Below are positions 30,753 through 39,881 of a DNA stretch of 64,000 nucleotides, in pieces. The DNA is from Cupriavidus basilensis OR16 (GTDB lineage Bacteria > Pseudomonadota > Gammaproteobacteria > Burkholderiales > Burkholderiaceae), in contig NZ_AHJE01000022.1 of NCBI RefSeq assembly GCF_000243095.1, positions 112,486 through 176,485 on the forward strand, in the 5' to 3' direction. Position 1 is the first letter of the stretch, and each line of letters starts with the position of its first letter. The position numbers were made by a program, and so were the translations under genes. The notes beneath the pieces were generated by a model. The model worked only from the letters and a program-made list of their open reading frames with translations. It was not told the DNA's origin and did not search any database.

Positions 30753-31526
30753 TTACTGGGTGGCGCGGAAACCGGACAGCCTGACGGCCTCGGCCCAGCG
30801 GCCGGACTCGTCCTGGATCCGCGCTGCCAGCGCCTGTGGCGTGCTGGGCTGCGCGACAAAGTCCCAGGCTTGCCAGCGCCGACGCAGGTCGGCGCCGCGC
30901 AGGATGGCGGCGAAGTCGCCGTTGAGGCGGGCGACCACGGCATCCGGTGTGCCTGCCGGCGCGACCAGCGCGGCCCAGATGTCGATCTCCAAGTCGGGGT
31001 AGCCCAGCTCGCGGAAGGTCGGCACCGACGCCGCCAGCGGCGAGCGTGCCGCGGCGGTGGTAGCTAGTACCTTGAGGCGACCGGCCTCCAGGTGCGGCTG
31101 CACCGCCAGCAGCGGCAGGAAGGCCGCTTGCACCTGGCCACCGACCAGGTTCTGCACGGCCGGCGGGGTGCCGTTGTAGGGCACGTGCACCATGTCCAGC
31201 CCGGCGCGCTGGTTCAGCAACACGCCGGCCAGATGCGAGCTGTTGCCTGCCGTGAACGAGGCGAACGACAGCTTGCCGGGCCTGGCGCGGGCCCAGGCGA
31301 CAAATGCCGGCAGCGTGCTGGCCGGCACCGAGGGATGCACGGCAAACACCAGGGACGAACCGAGGAAGCCGCTGACTGGCCTGAAGTCGCGCACCGCGTC
31401 GTAGGGCAGGCTCGCGAAGGTGTGGGGATTGATGGTCAGCATGCCGGTATTGGCCAGCAGGAGCGTATAGCCGTCGGGCGCCGCTGTGGCGCCGGCACGC
31501 GCGGCGATCACGCCGCTGCCGCCGGG
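30753..31526 (-). pseudogene. Bug family substrate-binding protein (tripartite tricarboxylate transporter type), 5' end deleted
   Basis: About 258 residues of a periplasmic binding protein of the Bug/TctC family: PGGSGVIAARAGATAAPDGYT, LLLANTGMLTINPHTFASLPYDAVRDFRPVS, HVPYNGTPPAVQNLVGGQVQ and LATTAAARSPLAASVPTFREL are characteristic. The N-terminal 60-70 residues, with the signal peptide and the first strand, are missing; homology starts at PGG near 31526. Upstream the frame continues only as the antisense-frame shadow of the truncated hydrolase gene, without a plausible start. A deletion that fused the two genes explains both. The product would not be exported. Confidence 0.85.
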
Positions 31527-32038
31527 AAATGCCGCGCGGTGGCGCTCTGGTCGTGGCGGTGGAGCAGGGCCTGCACCTGCCGTGCGTAGCCCTCGATGCC
31601 GGTCGCCAGCATCATGGCGCGCAGGCCAGCCGTGAAAGCCGCATCCTGCTGGCGCGAGGGATGGATGGTATAGGGCAGCACGCTGTCGACGGCGCCATCG
31701 AAATCCGCGCGCGCTCTTTCCAGCAGCGCGCGCCGCCGGGGCGCGGCGTCGGCATGCTCCGCGCGGCACGAGGTGCCCAGCAAGGCCACGCCACTGATCC
31801 TGCCTGGCAATTGCCGGGCCATTTCCAGCGCCACATAGCCGCCCATCGAAAAGCCCGCCACGGCAAAGCGCGCCGGCATGCCGGCGGCCGCAGTGGTGGC
31901 CATGGCGTCAATGCGGTCGTGGCGGTCCACCGCGGCAACATGCAGGTCGGCCAGCGGTTCGAGCGCGCCGCGCACGGCATCCCACACGCGCGCGTCGTTG
32001 AGCATGCCCGGCACCAGCAGCAAGGATGGGCGCGTCAT
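31508..32038 (-). CDS. Alpha/beta hydrolase, C-terminus deleted
   Basis: From ATG 32038 (MTRPSLLLVPGMLNDARVWD) the 176-residue product has the nucleophile elbow GFSMGGYVALEMARQLPG (Ser in GxSxG) and the cap helices up to ALLHRHDQSATAR. The strand with the acid residue and the catalytic histidine, about 60 residues, are missing: after about 31532 the frame ends in HFPAAAA. The start overlaps the CoA ligase stop by ATGA. As it lacks two-thirds of the catalytic triad it is very likely inactive, unless the junction is an assembly error. Confidence 0.8.
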   Translation of the reverse strand: MTRPSLLLVPGMLNDARVWDAVRGALEPLADLHVAAVDRHDRIDAMATTAAAGMPARFAVAGFSMGGYVALEMARQLPGRISGVALLGTSCRAEHADAAPRRRALLERARADFDGAVDSVLPYTIHPSRQQDAAFTAGLRAMMLATGIEGYARQVQALLHRHDQSATARHFPAAAA

Positions 32039-33747
32039 GCCGCCTCCTTGCTGGCCAGCAGGTCCCGCAGCGCATGCTTGACGATCTTGCCAACGGGATT
32101 GCGCGGCAAGGCATCGAGCACCAGCAGGCGCTCGGGTAGCTTGAAGGTGGCGATGCGATGCTGCTCGCGCAGGTAGTCCACGAGTTCCGGCAGGGTTGGC
32201 GCCGTGTCCGCGCGCGCCACGACGCAAGCGCACAGGCGCTCGCCCAGCAGCCCGTCCGGATAGCCCACCACTGCCACTTCGCGTACCTTCGGGTGGCCGA
32301 CAATCAGACCCTCGAGTTCTTCCGGCGAGATATTCATGCCCCCGCGTATCACCACGTCCTTGGAGCGCCCGACATAGCGATAGAACTGCTGGTTCTCGCC
32401 GGCGATCTCGAACAGGTCGCCGGTCTTGTAGAAGCCGTCGGCATCGAAGGCGCCGCGCGTCAGTTCGGGCGCATTCCAGTAGCGGCTGAAGATGGTCGGG
32501 CCGCGAAAGCGCAGTTCGCCCGGCACGCCGCCTTGCTCGATGATCTCCCCGCTGGCGGGATCGACCAGGCGCGATTCGATCTTCTGCGCGGTCGAGACCG
32601 ACCAGGTGAAGCGCTTGACGCCGGCGCGCGGAAAGAACGCCGCGCGCTGCGTGGGGTCGGGGATGTCGGTGGCGTTGCCCGACAGCGCTGCGCCCTCATT
32701 GGAGCCGAAGTAGTTGACGATCTGCACGCCAAAGCGGCGATGAAATGTTTCCACCATCCAGTCCGACAGCGGCGCCGAGCCGGAGCCGATGCTGCGCAGC
32801 CGTTGAAAGTCGATGCCTTCGAGCAGCGGCGGGTTCTGCAGCAGCATGTTGAGCACCGCGGGCGGCGCCACGGTGTAGTCGATGCGCTCCTCGCGCAATT
32901 GCTGCAGGAATACGGAGAGGTCGAACGGATGATGCTGTACCACCGTGCCGCCCAGTTGCAGCCAGGCGGCGAAATTGGTGGACAGCCCGGCCATATTGAC
33001 GAAGGGAAAGGGGTTGAGCAACCGGCTGCCAGGCGCGAGGCCCGCGGCCTCGATGATCGACGGTGCGATGATCAGCCATTCGTTGTGGCTGCGCGGCACG
33101 CCCTTGGGCCGCGCCTCGGTGCCCGATGTCCAGCAGATGGTGAACACGTCGTTGGCTGTGACCGCGGCGACTTGCGTGGCTTGTTCCACGCGGGCCGCGT
33201 CGGCGGGCTCTCGCAGCAGGCGCTCCAGCGCCCGCGCGCCGGTAGGCGGCGAGCTGCCATAGGCGAAGACGTGGGCAAGCGAAGGCGTCTGCTGGCGCAG
33301 CGCCAGCGCCATGTCCGCGTGCGCATGCTTGCCGATCTGCGTGACGGTGACGATGGCGCGTGCCGAGACATGGTTGAGGATGTATGCCAGCTCATGCTCG
33401 CGGTACTGCACCGGCACGGGTGTGACGATGATGCCAAGCCGCGCGCAGGCGAGATAGACGGCGAACTGTTCCACGCCGTTGGGGAGCTGGACGGCGATCA
33501 CGTCGTCCTTGGCCAGGCCGGCGCCGCTCAGCACCGACGCCATGCGCAGCGCCTCATCGGCGAGTTGCGCATAGGTCAGCCGGCGCGGCGCGCCTTCCAT
33601 GTGGAGCTGGCGGTTCGGCGCGTCGACGACGGCTTCGTGTTCCGGGTGCGCGGCCAGGTTGCGCTGGAACAGGTCCCATAGCGTCTGCGTGCCCCACCAG
33701 CCGCGCGCGGTGCAGGCGTCGATCTTGTCTTGTGGTACGAGAATCAC
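32035..33747 (-). CDS. AMP-dependent acyl/aryl-CoA ligase
   Basis: A 570-residue adenylate-forming enzyme. GTG 33747 is preceded by AAGGAGAC. The ATP-binding loop is CWTSGTEARPKGVPRSHN; NYFGSNEGAAL is the A5 motif, YKTGDLFEI and GRSKDVVIRGGMNISPEELE form A7/A8, and the catalytic lysine lies in NPVGKIVKHAL near the C-terminus. It activates a carboxylic acid as acyl-AMP, then CoA thioester. The relation to cyclohexanecarboxylate or benzoate-type ligases is loose; the substrate cannot be read directly. Its neighbours suggest an acid made by the aldehyde dehydrogenase encoded upstream. Confidence 0.9.
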   Translation of the reverse strand: MILVPQDKIDACTARGWWGTQTLWDLFQRNLAAHPEHEAVVDAPNRQLHMEGAPRRLTYAQLADEALRMASVLSGAGLAKDDVIAVQLPNGVEQFAVYLACARLGIIVTPVPVQYREHELAYILNHVSARAIVTVTQIGKHAHADMALALRQQTPSLAHVFAYGSSPPTGARALERLLREPADAARVEQATQVAAVTANDVFTICWTSGTEARPKGVPRSHNEWLIIAPSIIEAAGLAPGSRLLNPFPFVNMAGLSTNFAAWLQLGGTVVQHHPFDLSVFLQQLREERIDYTVAPPAVLNMLLQNPPLLEGIDFQRLRSIGSGSAPLSDWMVETFHRRFGVQIVNYFGSNEGAALSGNATDIPDPTQRAAFFPRAGVKRFTWSVSTAQKIESRLVDPASGEIIEQGGVPGELRFRGPTIFSRYWNAPELTRGAFDADGFYKTGDLFEIAGENQQFYRYVGRSKDVVIRGGMNISPEELEGLIVGHPKVREVAVVGYPDGLLGERLCACVVARADTAPTLPELVDYLREQHRIATFKLPERLLVLDALPRNPVGKIVKHALRDLLASKEAA

Positions 33748-33818
33748 GCTGTCTCCTTGTTATCGTTCTGATTCACGCGGCTTGTCGGGGCCGGTGACGG
33801 GTGCGGCGCTGGCGCTGG

Positions 33819-35264
33819 CTAGCGCCCGCTGTCCAGCCGCGCCTGGCTGACCCAGGTCGCATGGAAACCATGCGGCACGCGCTGTGGCAGCAGCACGCGC
33901 GCTATTGGCCCCTGGCCGACGTCCCTGGCATCGAATACATGCACTTCGGAACGCTCGTCGCGGCCGTTCCATACGAATCCCACCAGGTAGCCGTCGTCCT
34001 CTTCCTTCCAGTTGTCGCGCGGGGCAAAGGGCGCCTCGCTGTACCAGAAGTCCACGCCCCCCGAATACGCCTGTACCGACCCGGTCTGCAGGTCGAAGCG
34101 CGTCAGTCCGCAAAAGCGTGGTTCTTCGGGCATGCGGTTACGGCCCATCAGCACGTTCCACGAGTAGCGCGTGCGGTGTCCCTGCATCCAGGAGTTGATG
34201 ACCGGGAACTCGCTGTTGACGATGTCGTCCAGCAGGCGTTCGCGCGTCTGCCCGGTGGCGAGGTTGAAGCGCCACTCGTAGAACAGGAAGTCGTGCTCCA
34301 GGCTGGCCGGCATGCGCGGCACGCGCGCGGCGTCGATGTAGCCATCGCGGTCGCGCGGCAGCCGAAACGGCGTGCCGGTCATGACGATCTCGGTCTCGCC
34401 GCGCGCGTTGACTTCTTCCCACGCGTTCGATACGTGATACATGTAGGCTGGCTCGGCCTCAAACCAGCGGATCTGGCTGGCGTCGCCGTAGCGCGGCACC
34501 ACGGCGAAGCGGCTGGGCAGCGTGTGATGGAACTCCAGCTTGTGGCGGCCTGCGGACAGGGCGTCCATGTCGTAGAACAGCGGGAAGTCGTGCAGGATGC
34601 TGTAGTTGGGCGTGATCGCCATGTCGTGCGGCAGGCGCGGCCCGGGCAGTTCCACCGGCGTCAGGTGCTTGAGCGCGCCGTCGGCGCCGATCACGCCGTA
34701 GTGCATATAGGGATGTTCTTTGCCGTAGGCGAAGAACAGGAACTCGCCGGTGCGCTCGTCGACGCGGGAGTGCGCCGAGACCGGCAGGCCCGCCAGGCGC
34801 GGATCGGGCTCCAGCTTGCCCAGCGTATCGAGCGTGCCGGCGTCGCACTGGTACACGGTGCCGCCCAGATACCACATCGATACCAGCTTGCCGTTGTGGA
34901 ACTTGACGTCGGTGTTGGAGGTGTTTTTCAGCGGCATCTCCGGCCGGTCGCGCCGCGGCGGTTCCTTCACGCCTTTCCATAGCGCATGGCCGGCGGCGAT
35001 CTCTTCCTTCAGCGAGTCGGTCATGACCCAGCGGTTGCGGTACTGCACGCGCCCGCGCTCGAAGCGCACCGAGTGCAGCATGCCGTCGCCGTCAAACCAG
35101 TGATAGCGGCCCTCCGCCTCGAAGCGCCGGTTGGGGCCGTTGCGCACGTACAGGCCGTTCAGGTCGGCGGGAATTTCGCCGATCACCTGCAGATCGTCGC
35201 AGATCACTTCATGGTCGATGGGGCCATAGCCGCCATGCAGGACCGGAACGTCGTTGATGCCCAT
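33819..35264 (-). CDS. Carotenoid oxygenase family dioxygenase (stilbene/phenylpropene-cleaving type)
   Basis: A 481-residue Fe(II) dioxygenase of the carotenoid-cleavage family, starting at ATG 35264 with AGGAG upstream. The four iron-binding histidines appear in PVSAHSRVDE, LPHDMAIT, ILHDFPLF and VPHGFHATW, with the family's YVRNGPNRRF and WFDGDGMLHSV near the N-terminus. Bacterial members cleave carotenoids, stilbenoids (lignostilbene) or phenylpropenes (isoeugenol) at a C=C bond to give aldehydes. Placed between an aldehyde dehydrogenase and a CoA ligase, it fits a side-chain cleavage step. Confidence 0.9.
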   Translation of the reverse strand: MGINDVPVLHGGYGPIDHEVICDDLQVIGEIPADLNGLYVRNGPNRRFEAEGRYHWFDGDGMLHSVRFERGRVQYRNRWVMTDSLKEEIAAGHALWKGVKEPPRRDRPEMPLKNTSNTDVKFHNGKLVSMWYLGGTVYQCDAGTLDTLGKLEPDPRLAGLPVSAHSRVDERTGEFLFFAYGKEHPYMHYGVIGADGALKHLTPVELPGPRLPHDMAITPNYSILHDFPLFYDMDALSAGRHKLEFHHTLPSRFAVVPRYGDASQIRWFEAEPAYMYHVSNAWEEVNARGETEIVMTGTPFRLPRDRDGYIDAARVPRMPASLEHDFLFYEWRFNLATGQTRERLLDDIVNSEFPVINSWMQGHRTRYSWNVLMGRNRMPEEPRFCGLTRFDLQTGSVQAYSGGVDFWYSEAPFAPRDNWKEEDDGYLVGFVWNGRDERSEVHVFDARDVGQGPIARVLLPQRVPHGFHATWVSQARLDSGR

Positions 35265-35316
35265 GGTGATGCTCTCCTTTGGGTTTGGTATGGGGAAGCG
35301 TGTCAGAGTGAGCCGA

Positions 35317-37026
35317 TCAGGCCTGCCGTGGCCAGCGTGCCTGCGCGATGCGAAAGCGCGAGGCGACAAAGGCGTGGTCGGTCAGGCTGGCGTTGCCAGC
35401 GGGATTCAGCCCGCTGACGTGGTAATCGCTATAGGCCGCGGCGAAGTTCAGCGGCATCGGCCCGCTCAGGTTGATGGTCAGCTGCGCGCCGGCCTCGGCA
35501 TAGGCGTCCTCGGCGCGCGCAATGAAACCAGCGTCGGTCGAGTAGAGGAACGCAGTCAGGCCACCGGCCACGCGGACGTCGCTGGTGGCTTGCTTCAGCG
35601 CGTCGGCGGCATCGTCGCAGGCGATCACGAAAGACACGGGCCCGAATCGCTCTTGCGCATACAGGTCGCGCTCCGCGGTGGTGAGTTGCAGCATCAGCGG
35701 CGTGGCCGTGCGTGCCTGCGGATAGTGCGGGTGCGGGTAGGGCGCTGGCGCCAGCAATACCTTGCCGCGCGCCGCGCCCTGGGCCTGCAGCGTGTCGAGC
35801 AGCGCCAGCGTTTCATCGGACTGGATGGCGGCCAGGATCATGGCCGCACGCGCGGGCGAGTCGATCAGCGTGGCGACTGCCTGCGCCAGGCGTTGCGCGA
35901 CCACGTCCAGCGGCACCACGCCCGCGGGCGTGCGCACGCCCTGGCGCGGCACGTAGAGGTTCTGCGGGCTGGTGCACATCTGCGCGGAGAACATGCATAG
36001 CGTGGTGGCCAGGCTGCGCAGCACGGCATCGAGGTCGTCGCAGGATTCCAGCACCACGGTATTGCAGCCGCTGGTCTCGGTGAAGCACAGCGCGGGATGG
36101 GCGTTGCGTTCCACCCACTGCCCGAAGCGCGCGCTGCCGGTGAAATCCACGATGGCCGCGCGCGGATGCCTGACCAGCACCTTGCCCAGCGGCGCGGCGG
36201 GCGTGTCCAGCGCCAGCGTGACCAGGTTGGGGTCGAAGCCGGCAGCAGCCAGTTGCGCGCGCATCAGCCGCACCGTCAGCGCCATGGGCAACACCGTGGC
36301 CGGATGCGGCTTGACGATCACCGCGTTGCCGGTGGCCAGGCTCGCCATGATCGAAGGCCAGGCGTTCCAGGTGGGAAAGCTGGCGCAGGCAAAGCACACG
36401 GCCACGCCGCGCGGCATCAAGCGATAGCGTTTGTCCAGCGCGATCGGGGTGGTGCCGAACTGGCGTTCCCAGGTCGCGCTGGCAGGCACCTGGCGCATCG
36501 CGTCCCACGCGTGGGCAATGGCTTCGATGGCGCGGTCCAGCGCGTTCACGCCCGAGCCGGCGTAGCTCATGTTGAAGCTCTGCCCGGTGGTGTGGAACAC
36601 GGCCTGGACCGTGTCGAACAACTGCACATAGAGCTGCTCGACGATCTCCATCAGCACGCCGACGCGCTGCTGCGGCGTGGCCTGCCGCCAGCCCGCGGAG
36701 ATGGCGGCGCTGGCTGCCTCGAACAGAGCGTCCGGATCGGATTGCGGATAACGGATACCAAGCGGGCGGCGCGTATAGGGTGATACCTCGGGCAGGTCGG
36801 GATAACCCAGCCAGCCAGTGATGCCGGGCTGCGCCAGCGTGAAGGGCTGGTCCAGCATGGCGTCCAACGCGGCCTGGCTTGCGGCCTGGGCGGCTTCGCT
36901 GTCCGGATAGCGTGCCGGCATTTCGGGGAAAGGGCTCCAGCAATGGCGTTCGCGGCAGGCTTGCCACGCACGTTCAAGCCGGGGCGCATGCCGGGCGAAC
37001 AGAGCGTCCGGGAGTGGGGTGGTCAA
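35317..37026 (-). CDS. PaaN-type aldehyde dehydrogenase
   Basis: A 569-residue member of the aldehyde dehydrogenase superfamily, resembling the short PaaN group (phenylacetic acid degradation protein PaaN without a MaoC domain). TTG 37026 has AAGGAG 8 nt upstream. ALDH features include PRGVAVCFACASFPTWNAWPS, GNAVIVKPHPATVLP, VDFTGSARFG, ETSGCNTVVLESCDD and the cysteine region FSAQMCTSPQNLYVP. It would oxidise an aldehyde, plausibly the product of the neighbouring dioxygenase, to the acid used by the CoA ligase. It is the first gene of the minus-strand series. Confidence 0.87.
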   Translation of the reverse strand: MTTPLPDALFARHAPRLERAWQACRERHCWSPFPEMPARYPDSEAAQAASQAALDAMLDQPFTLAQPGITGWLGYPDLPEVSPYTRRPLGIRYPQSDPDALFEAASAAISAGWRQATPQQRVGVLMEIVEQLYVQLFDTVQAVFHTTGQSFNMSYAGSGVNALDRAIEAIAHAWDAMRQVPASATWERQFGTTPIALDKRYRLMPRGVAVCFACASFPTWNAWPSIMASLATGNAVIVKPHPATVLPMALTVRLMRAQLAAAGFDPNLVTLALDTPAAPLGKVLVRHPRAAIVDFTGSARFGQWVERNAHPALCFTETSGCNTVVLESCDDLDAVLRSLATTLCMFSAQMCTSPQNLYVPRQGVRTPAGVVPLDVVAQRLAQAVATLIDSPARAAMILAAIQSDETLALLDTLQAQGAARGKVLLAPAPYPHPHYPQARTATPLMLQLTTAERDLYAQERFGPVSFVIACDDAADALKQATSDVRVAGGLTAFLYSTDAGFIARAEDAYAEAGAQLTINLSGPMPLNFAAAYSDYHVSGLNPAGNASLTDHAFVASRFRIAQARWPRQA

Positions 37027-37162
37027 CGCGGTCTCCTTGTTGTTTGCCTGCAGCCGGATTTTTGCCGGGTGCCGTGCATATTACTTCGTATGATGGACTT
37101 ATGTTAGCGACGATGCGATCTGGTTGCAAGCGGTTGTTGCGCTTGGCGTGATCGTGGAAAAT

Positions 37163-37186
37163 CGCATAATTCTGCTGATTTATGCG
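37163..37186. promoter_or_regulatory. Inverted repeat between the divergent paaN-type and porin genes
   Basis: CGCATAA (37163-37169) and TTATGCG (37180-37186) are exact inverted repeats with a 10-bp spacer. They lie in the 291-bp divergent region that must contain both promoters, so this is a candidate operator for cluster regulation. Confidence 0.5.
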
Positions 37187-37317
37187 GGTATTCCATCATG
37201 CATCCTGTCATTGCTAATATAGAAAGTGAAAAAGAAGAAGGCGAACAAGATTCGCACCGTCAAAACGCTCCCGGCTAGGGGCGAGGGGCGCGGGTCGCAT
37301 GTCAACAAGGAGACAAG

Positions 37318-38397
37318 ATGAGAGTGATGGTCCCGGCCGTTCTGGCCGTGTTGTTGTCGGTCCCCGGGCGGGGCGAGGCGCAGAGCGTACTGTTGGGCGG
37401 ACAGATCAAGCTCGGCCTGGATTCCACCTCGACCGGCGGCAATCGCGCCGCGCGGTTGACGGACAACACCAGTTATTTTTTCTTTGACGGCAAGGAGGAC
37501 CTGGGCCGGGGGCTCAAGGCCTTTTATCACTTGGAGTGGAATTTCAGCGCCGACACCGGCGTGCAAGGCGCGGGACGCGGCATCTACATGGGGCTGGACA
37601 GTGAGCGCTGGGGGCGGCTGCAAATGGGGCGGCAATCCGTGTACTTCAGCCACCACTGGTTTATCAACGATCCGCATGGCGCCTTCGACGCCGCACCGCT
37701 GGCCGCCAACTCGCTCAACGTGCTGGGCACCGTCAACGGCGCGTACTTCGCCGGCAACTTCCTCAACAACACCGTGCGTTACGAGGCGCCGGACATCTAC
37801 GGCTTCAGCGGCATGGCGTCGTACTCCTTCGATGCCGAGCAGCCCGGGGCCGGCCGCAACCACACCTGGTACATCGCGCCGACCTACACGCGTGGCGCTT
37901 TCAAAGCCGGCTTCTTCCATATGCAGCGGGACAGCCAGGGCGTGCTGCCGGCGCAGACGGTCGGCCAGCTCGACCAGACCGCGGACCGGCTGGCGCTGGG
38001 ATATACCTGGCAGGGCTTCAGCTTCGGGTTGCTGGCCGACCGCAATCGCGTGCAGGATCGCGCCAGCGGCCGGACCCAGAGCCGCTACGCTTTCGCTGTA
38101 CCGCTGAACTACAACACTGGCCCGCATGGCGTGGCGCTGACGTATGGCCAGGCGCTGTCGATGAAAGACGGTGGGCAGACGGTCGGTGGCACCGGCGCAC
38201 GAATGCTCTCGATCAGCTACCAGTACCGGCTCAGCAAGCGGACCTCGCTGGACGTGTCCGCGATCGAGCTGCGCAACCAGAGCAAGGGCCGCTACAACTT
38301 CTGGGGCGGCGCGCTCAACGGCTCCCCGCAACTGGCGGCGCAGGATGCCGGTGCGCGCAGCCGCATGTTCTACCTCGGCATGAAACACCTGTTCTGA
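37318..38397 (+). CDS. Gram-negative porin (Burkholderia/Neisseria type)
   Basis: A 359-residue outer-membrane protein. ATG 37318 follows AAGGAGAC; a signal peptide ends near GRGEAQS. The mature part is made of alternating beta strands with the porin pattern (GGQIKLGLDSTS, GLKAFYHLEWNFSADTG, GRLQMGRQSVYFS, TVRYEAPDIYGFSGMASYSF, GFSFGLLADRN) and ends in the C-terminal phenylalanine (MKHLF) needed for insertion by the BAM complex. It diverges from the catabolic genes and precedes an MHS transporter, so it probably takes up the substrate through the outer membrane. Confidence 0.92.
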   Translation: MRVMVPAVLAVLLSVPGRGEAQSVLLGGQIKLGLDSTSTGGNRAARLTDNTSYFFFDGKEDLGRGLKAFYHLEWNFSADTGVQGAGRGIYMGLDSERWGRLQMGRQSVYFSHHWFINDPHGAFDAAPLAANSLNVLGTVNGAYFAGNFLNNTVRYEAPDIYGFSGMASYSFDAEQPGAGRNHTWYIAPTYTRGAFKAGFFHMQRDSQGVLPAQTVGQLDQTADRLALGYTWQGFSFGLLADRNRVQDRASGRTQSRYAFAVPLNYNTGPHGVALTYGQALSMKDGGQTVGGTGARMLSISYQYRLSKRTSLDVSAIELRNQSKGRYNFWGGALNGSPQLAAQDAGARSRMFYLGMKHLF

Positions 38398-38460
38398 GCG
38401 TCCGCGCCGCATTGCCTGCCTGATGCTCACCTGACAATTGCCTGACTCCGGAGAGACCCT

Positions 38461-39798
38461 ATGCAAGAGATCCCAGCGCGGGCGGGAGGCGCCGTGCCTC
38501 CCGCCGAAACCGAAGCCGCGCTGCCCAGGCTAGGCCGCGAGCACCTTCGGGTGCTCGGCCTGTCCACCCTTGGCGGTGCGCTCGAGTTCTATGAGTTCAT
38601 CATCTTCATCTACTTGGCGCCGGTACTCAGCGCCGTGATGTTCCCGGCCGAGGTGCCGGCGTGGATCCGGCAACTGCAGACGCTGGGCATCTTCGCCGCC
38701 GGCTACCTGATCCGGCCCTTTGGCGGCATCCTGCTGTCGATGCTGGGCGACCGGGTCGGGCGCAAGCGCATCTTCGCGGTCAGCTTGATTCTGATGGCGG
38801 CGCCTACCTTCGCGATCGGCCTGTTGCCGGGCTACGCGCAGGTCGGGGTGGCGGCGCCCTTGCTACTGCTGTTGCTGCGTATGTGCCAGGGACTGGCAAT
38901 GGGCGGGGAGTTGCCGATCGCGCTGACGTTTATCGCCGAGCATGTGCCCACGCGGCGACTGGGCTTGGCCACCGGGTCTCTCGGCGCGGCGTTCACGGTA
39001 GGCTCGCTGGCCGGCTTGTTGGCGGTGATCGGGGTGAGCACGGCGTTCCCCGGCGCGGCATTGCAGGAGTTCGGCTGGCGCCTGCCGTTTATCGCCGGCG
39101 GCGTGTTCGGCTTCCTCTCGGCCTACCTGCGGCGCTATGTGAGCGAGACGCCGGTGTTCGAGGAGATGCGCCAGCGCAAGCAGCTATCGCAGGCCATGCC
39201 CTTTCGCACGCTGTTCCGGCGTTACCCAGTCGAGGTGGTGCTGTGCCTGCTGGCGAGCGCGTCGACGGCCGGGGTGCTGGCAAGCGCGGCGCTGTATCCG
39301 ATGACCTATCTGCAGGTCGAACTGGGCTTTGCGCGCGCGGTGGTCAACCAGGCCCAGCTGTGGTTGCTGGCGAGCATGCTGGCCGGCACGCTGGCCGGTG
39401 GCTACCTGATCGATGTGCTGGGCTGGTTCAAGGCGACCGGGATGTTCGCGGCCATCCTGCTGGCAGGGTTGCTATTTACCTATGTGGCGCCGGATCCGGC
39501 CACGCTGCGCTATGGGTTTGCCATCATCGGCTTTGGTACCGGGCTGACGCCGATGATGTACAACCTGCTGGTGCGCAGCTTTACCGCGCCAGTGCGGGTG
39601 ACCGGCATCGCGCTGACCTACAACGTGGCGCAGGCACTGGTGGGCGGCTTGTTGCCGGTGCTGATGGCCTCGCTCGCGCATTTCGATCGCTGGGCGATGA
39701 TCTATGTGCCGGCCGCGCTGGGCTTGCTGGCCGCGGCGATCGCGCCGGCGGCGGCGCGGTATCGCAAGCCGATCGGCTTCGGAGCGGGGCCGGATTGA
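38461..39798 (+). CDS. MFS transporter, metabolite:H+ symporter (MHS) type
   Basis: A 445-residue protein with about twelve membrane helices. LGGALEFYEFIIFIYLAPVLS and RPFGGILLSMLGDRVGRKRIF (the loop 2-3 MFS signature) and GLAMGGELPIALTFIAEHVP match the MHS group, which imports organic acids such as citrate, alpha-ketoglutarate, shikimate or aromatic acids. It follows the porin by 63 bp, likely one transcript. The last helix is followed by a short cytoplasmic tail. Substrate specificity is not visible from sequence. Confidence 0.92.
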   Translation: MQEIPARAGGAVPPAETEAALPRLGREHLRVLGLSTLGGALEFYEFIIFIYLAPVLSAVMFPAEVPAWIRQLQTLGIFAAGYLIRPFGGILLSMLGDRVGRKRIFAVSLILMAAPTFAIGLLPGYAQVGVAAPLLLLLLRMCQGLAMGGELPIALTFIAEHVPTRRLGLATGSLGAAFTVGSLAGLLAVIGVSTAFPGAALQEFGWRLPFIAGGVFGFLSAYLRRYVSETPVFEEMRQRKQLSQAMPFRTLFRRYPVEVVLCLLASASTAGVLASAALYPMTYLQVELGFARAVVNQAQLWLLASMLAGTLAGGYLIDVLGWFKATGMFAAILLAGLLFTYVAPDPATLRYGFAIIGFGTGLTPMMYNLLVRSFTAPVRVTGIALTYNVAQALVGGLLPVLMASLAHFDRWAMIYVPAALGLLAAAIAPAAARYRKPIGFGAGPD

Positions 39799-39817
39799 CG
39801 CGGCGGGGAGCGCTGGC

Positions 39818-39880
39818 GACAGCTTGCGCTCCGCGGTCCCTTCGCTGGCGGTGAGCTTCTCCAACAGGTCCGGGCTGATG
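39818..39880 (-). pseudogene. Fragment of a transaldolase gene
   Basis: These 63 bp match the 3' part of the intact tal gene (40892-40954) at 57 of 63 positions by eye and in the same orientation. On the minus strand they read ISPDLLEKLTASEGTAERK, equivalent to [19 protein letters not shown] in the intact protein. Neither end of a gene is present. It directly touches a PIN-toxin fragment at 39881. Confidence 0.85.
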
Positions 39881-39881
39881 T

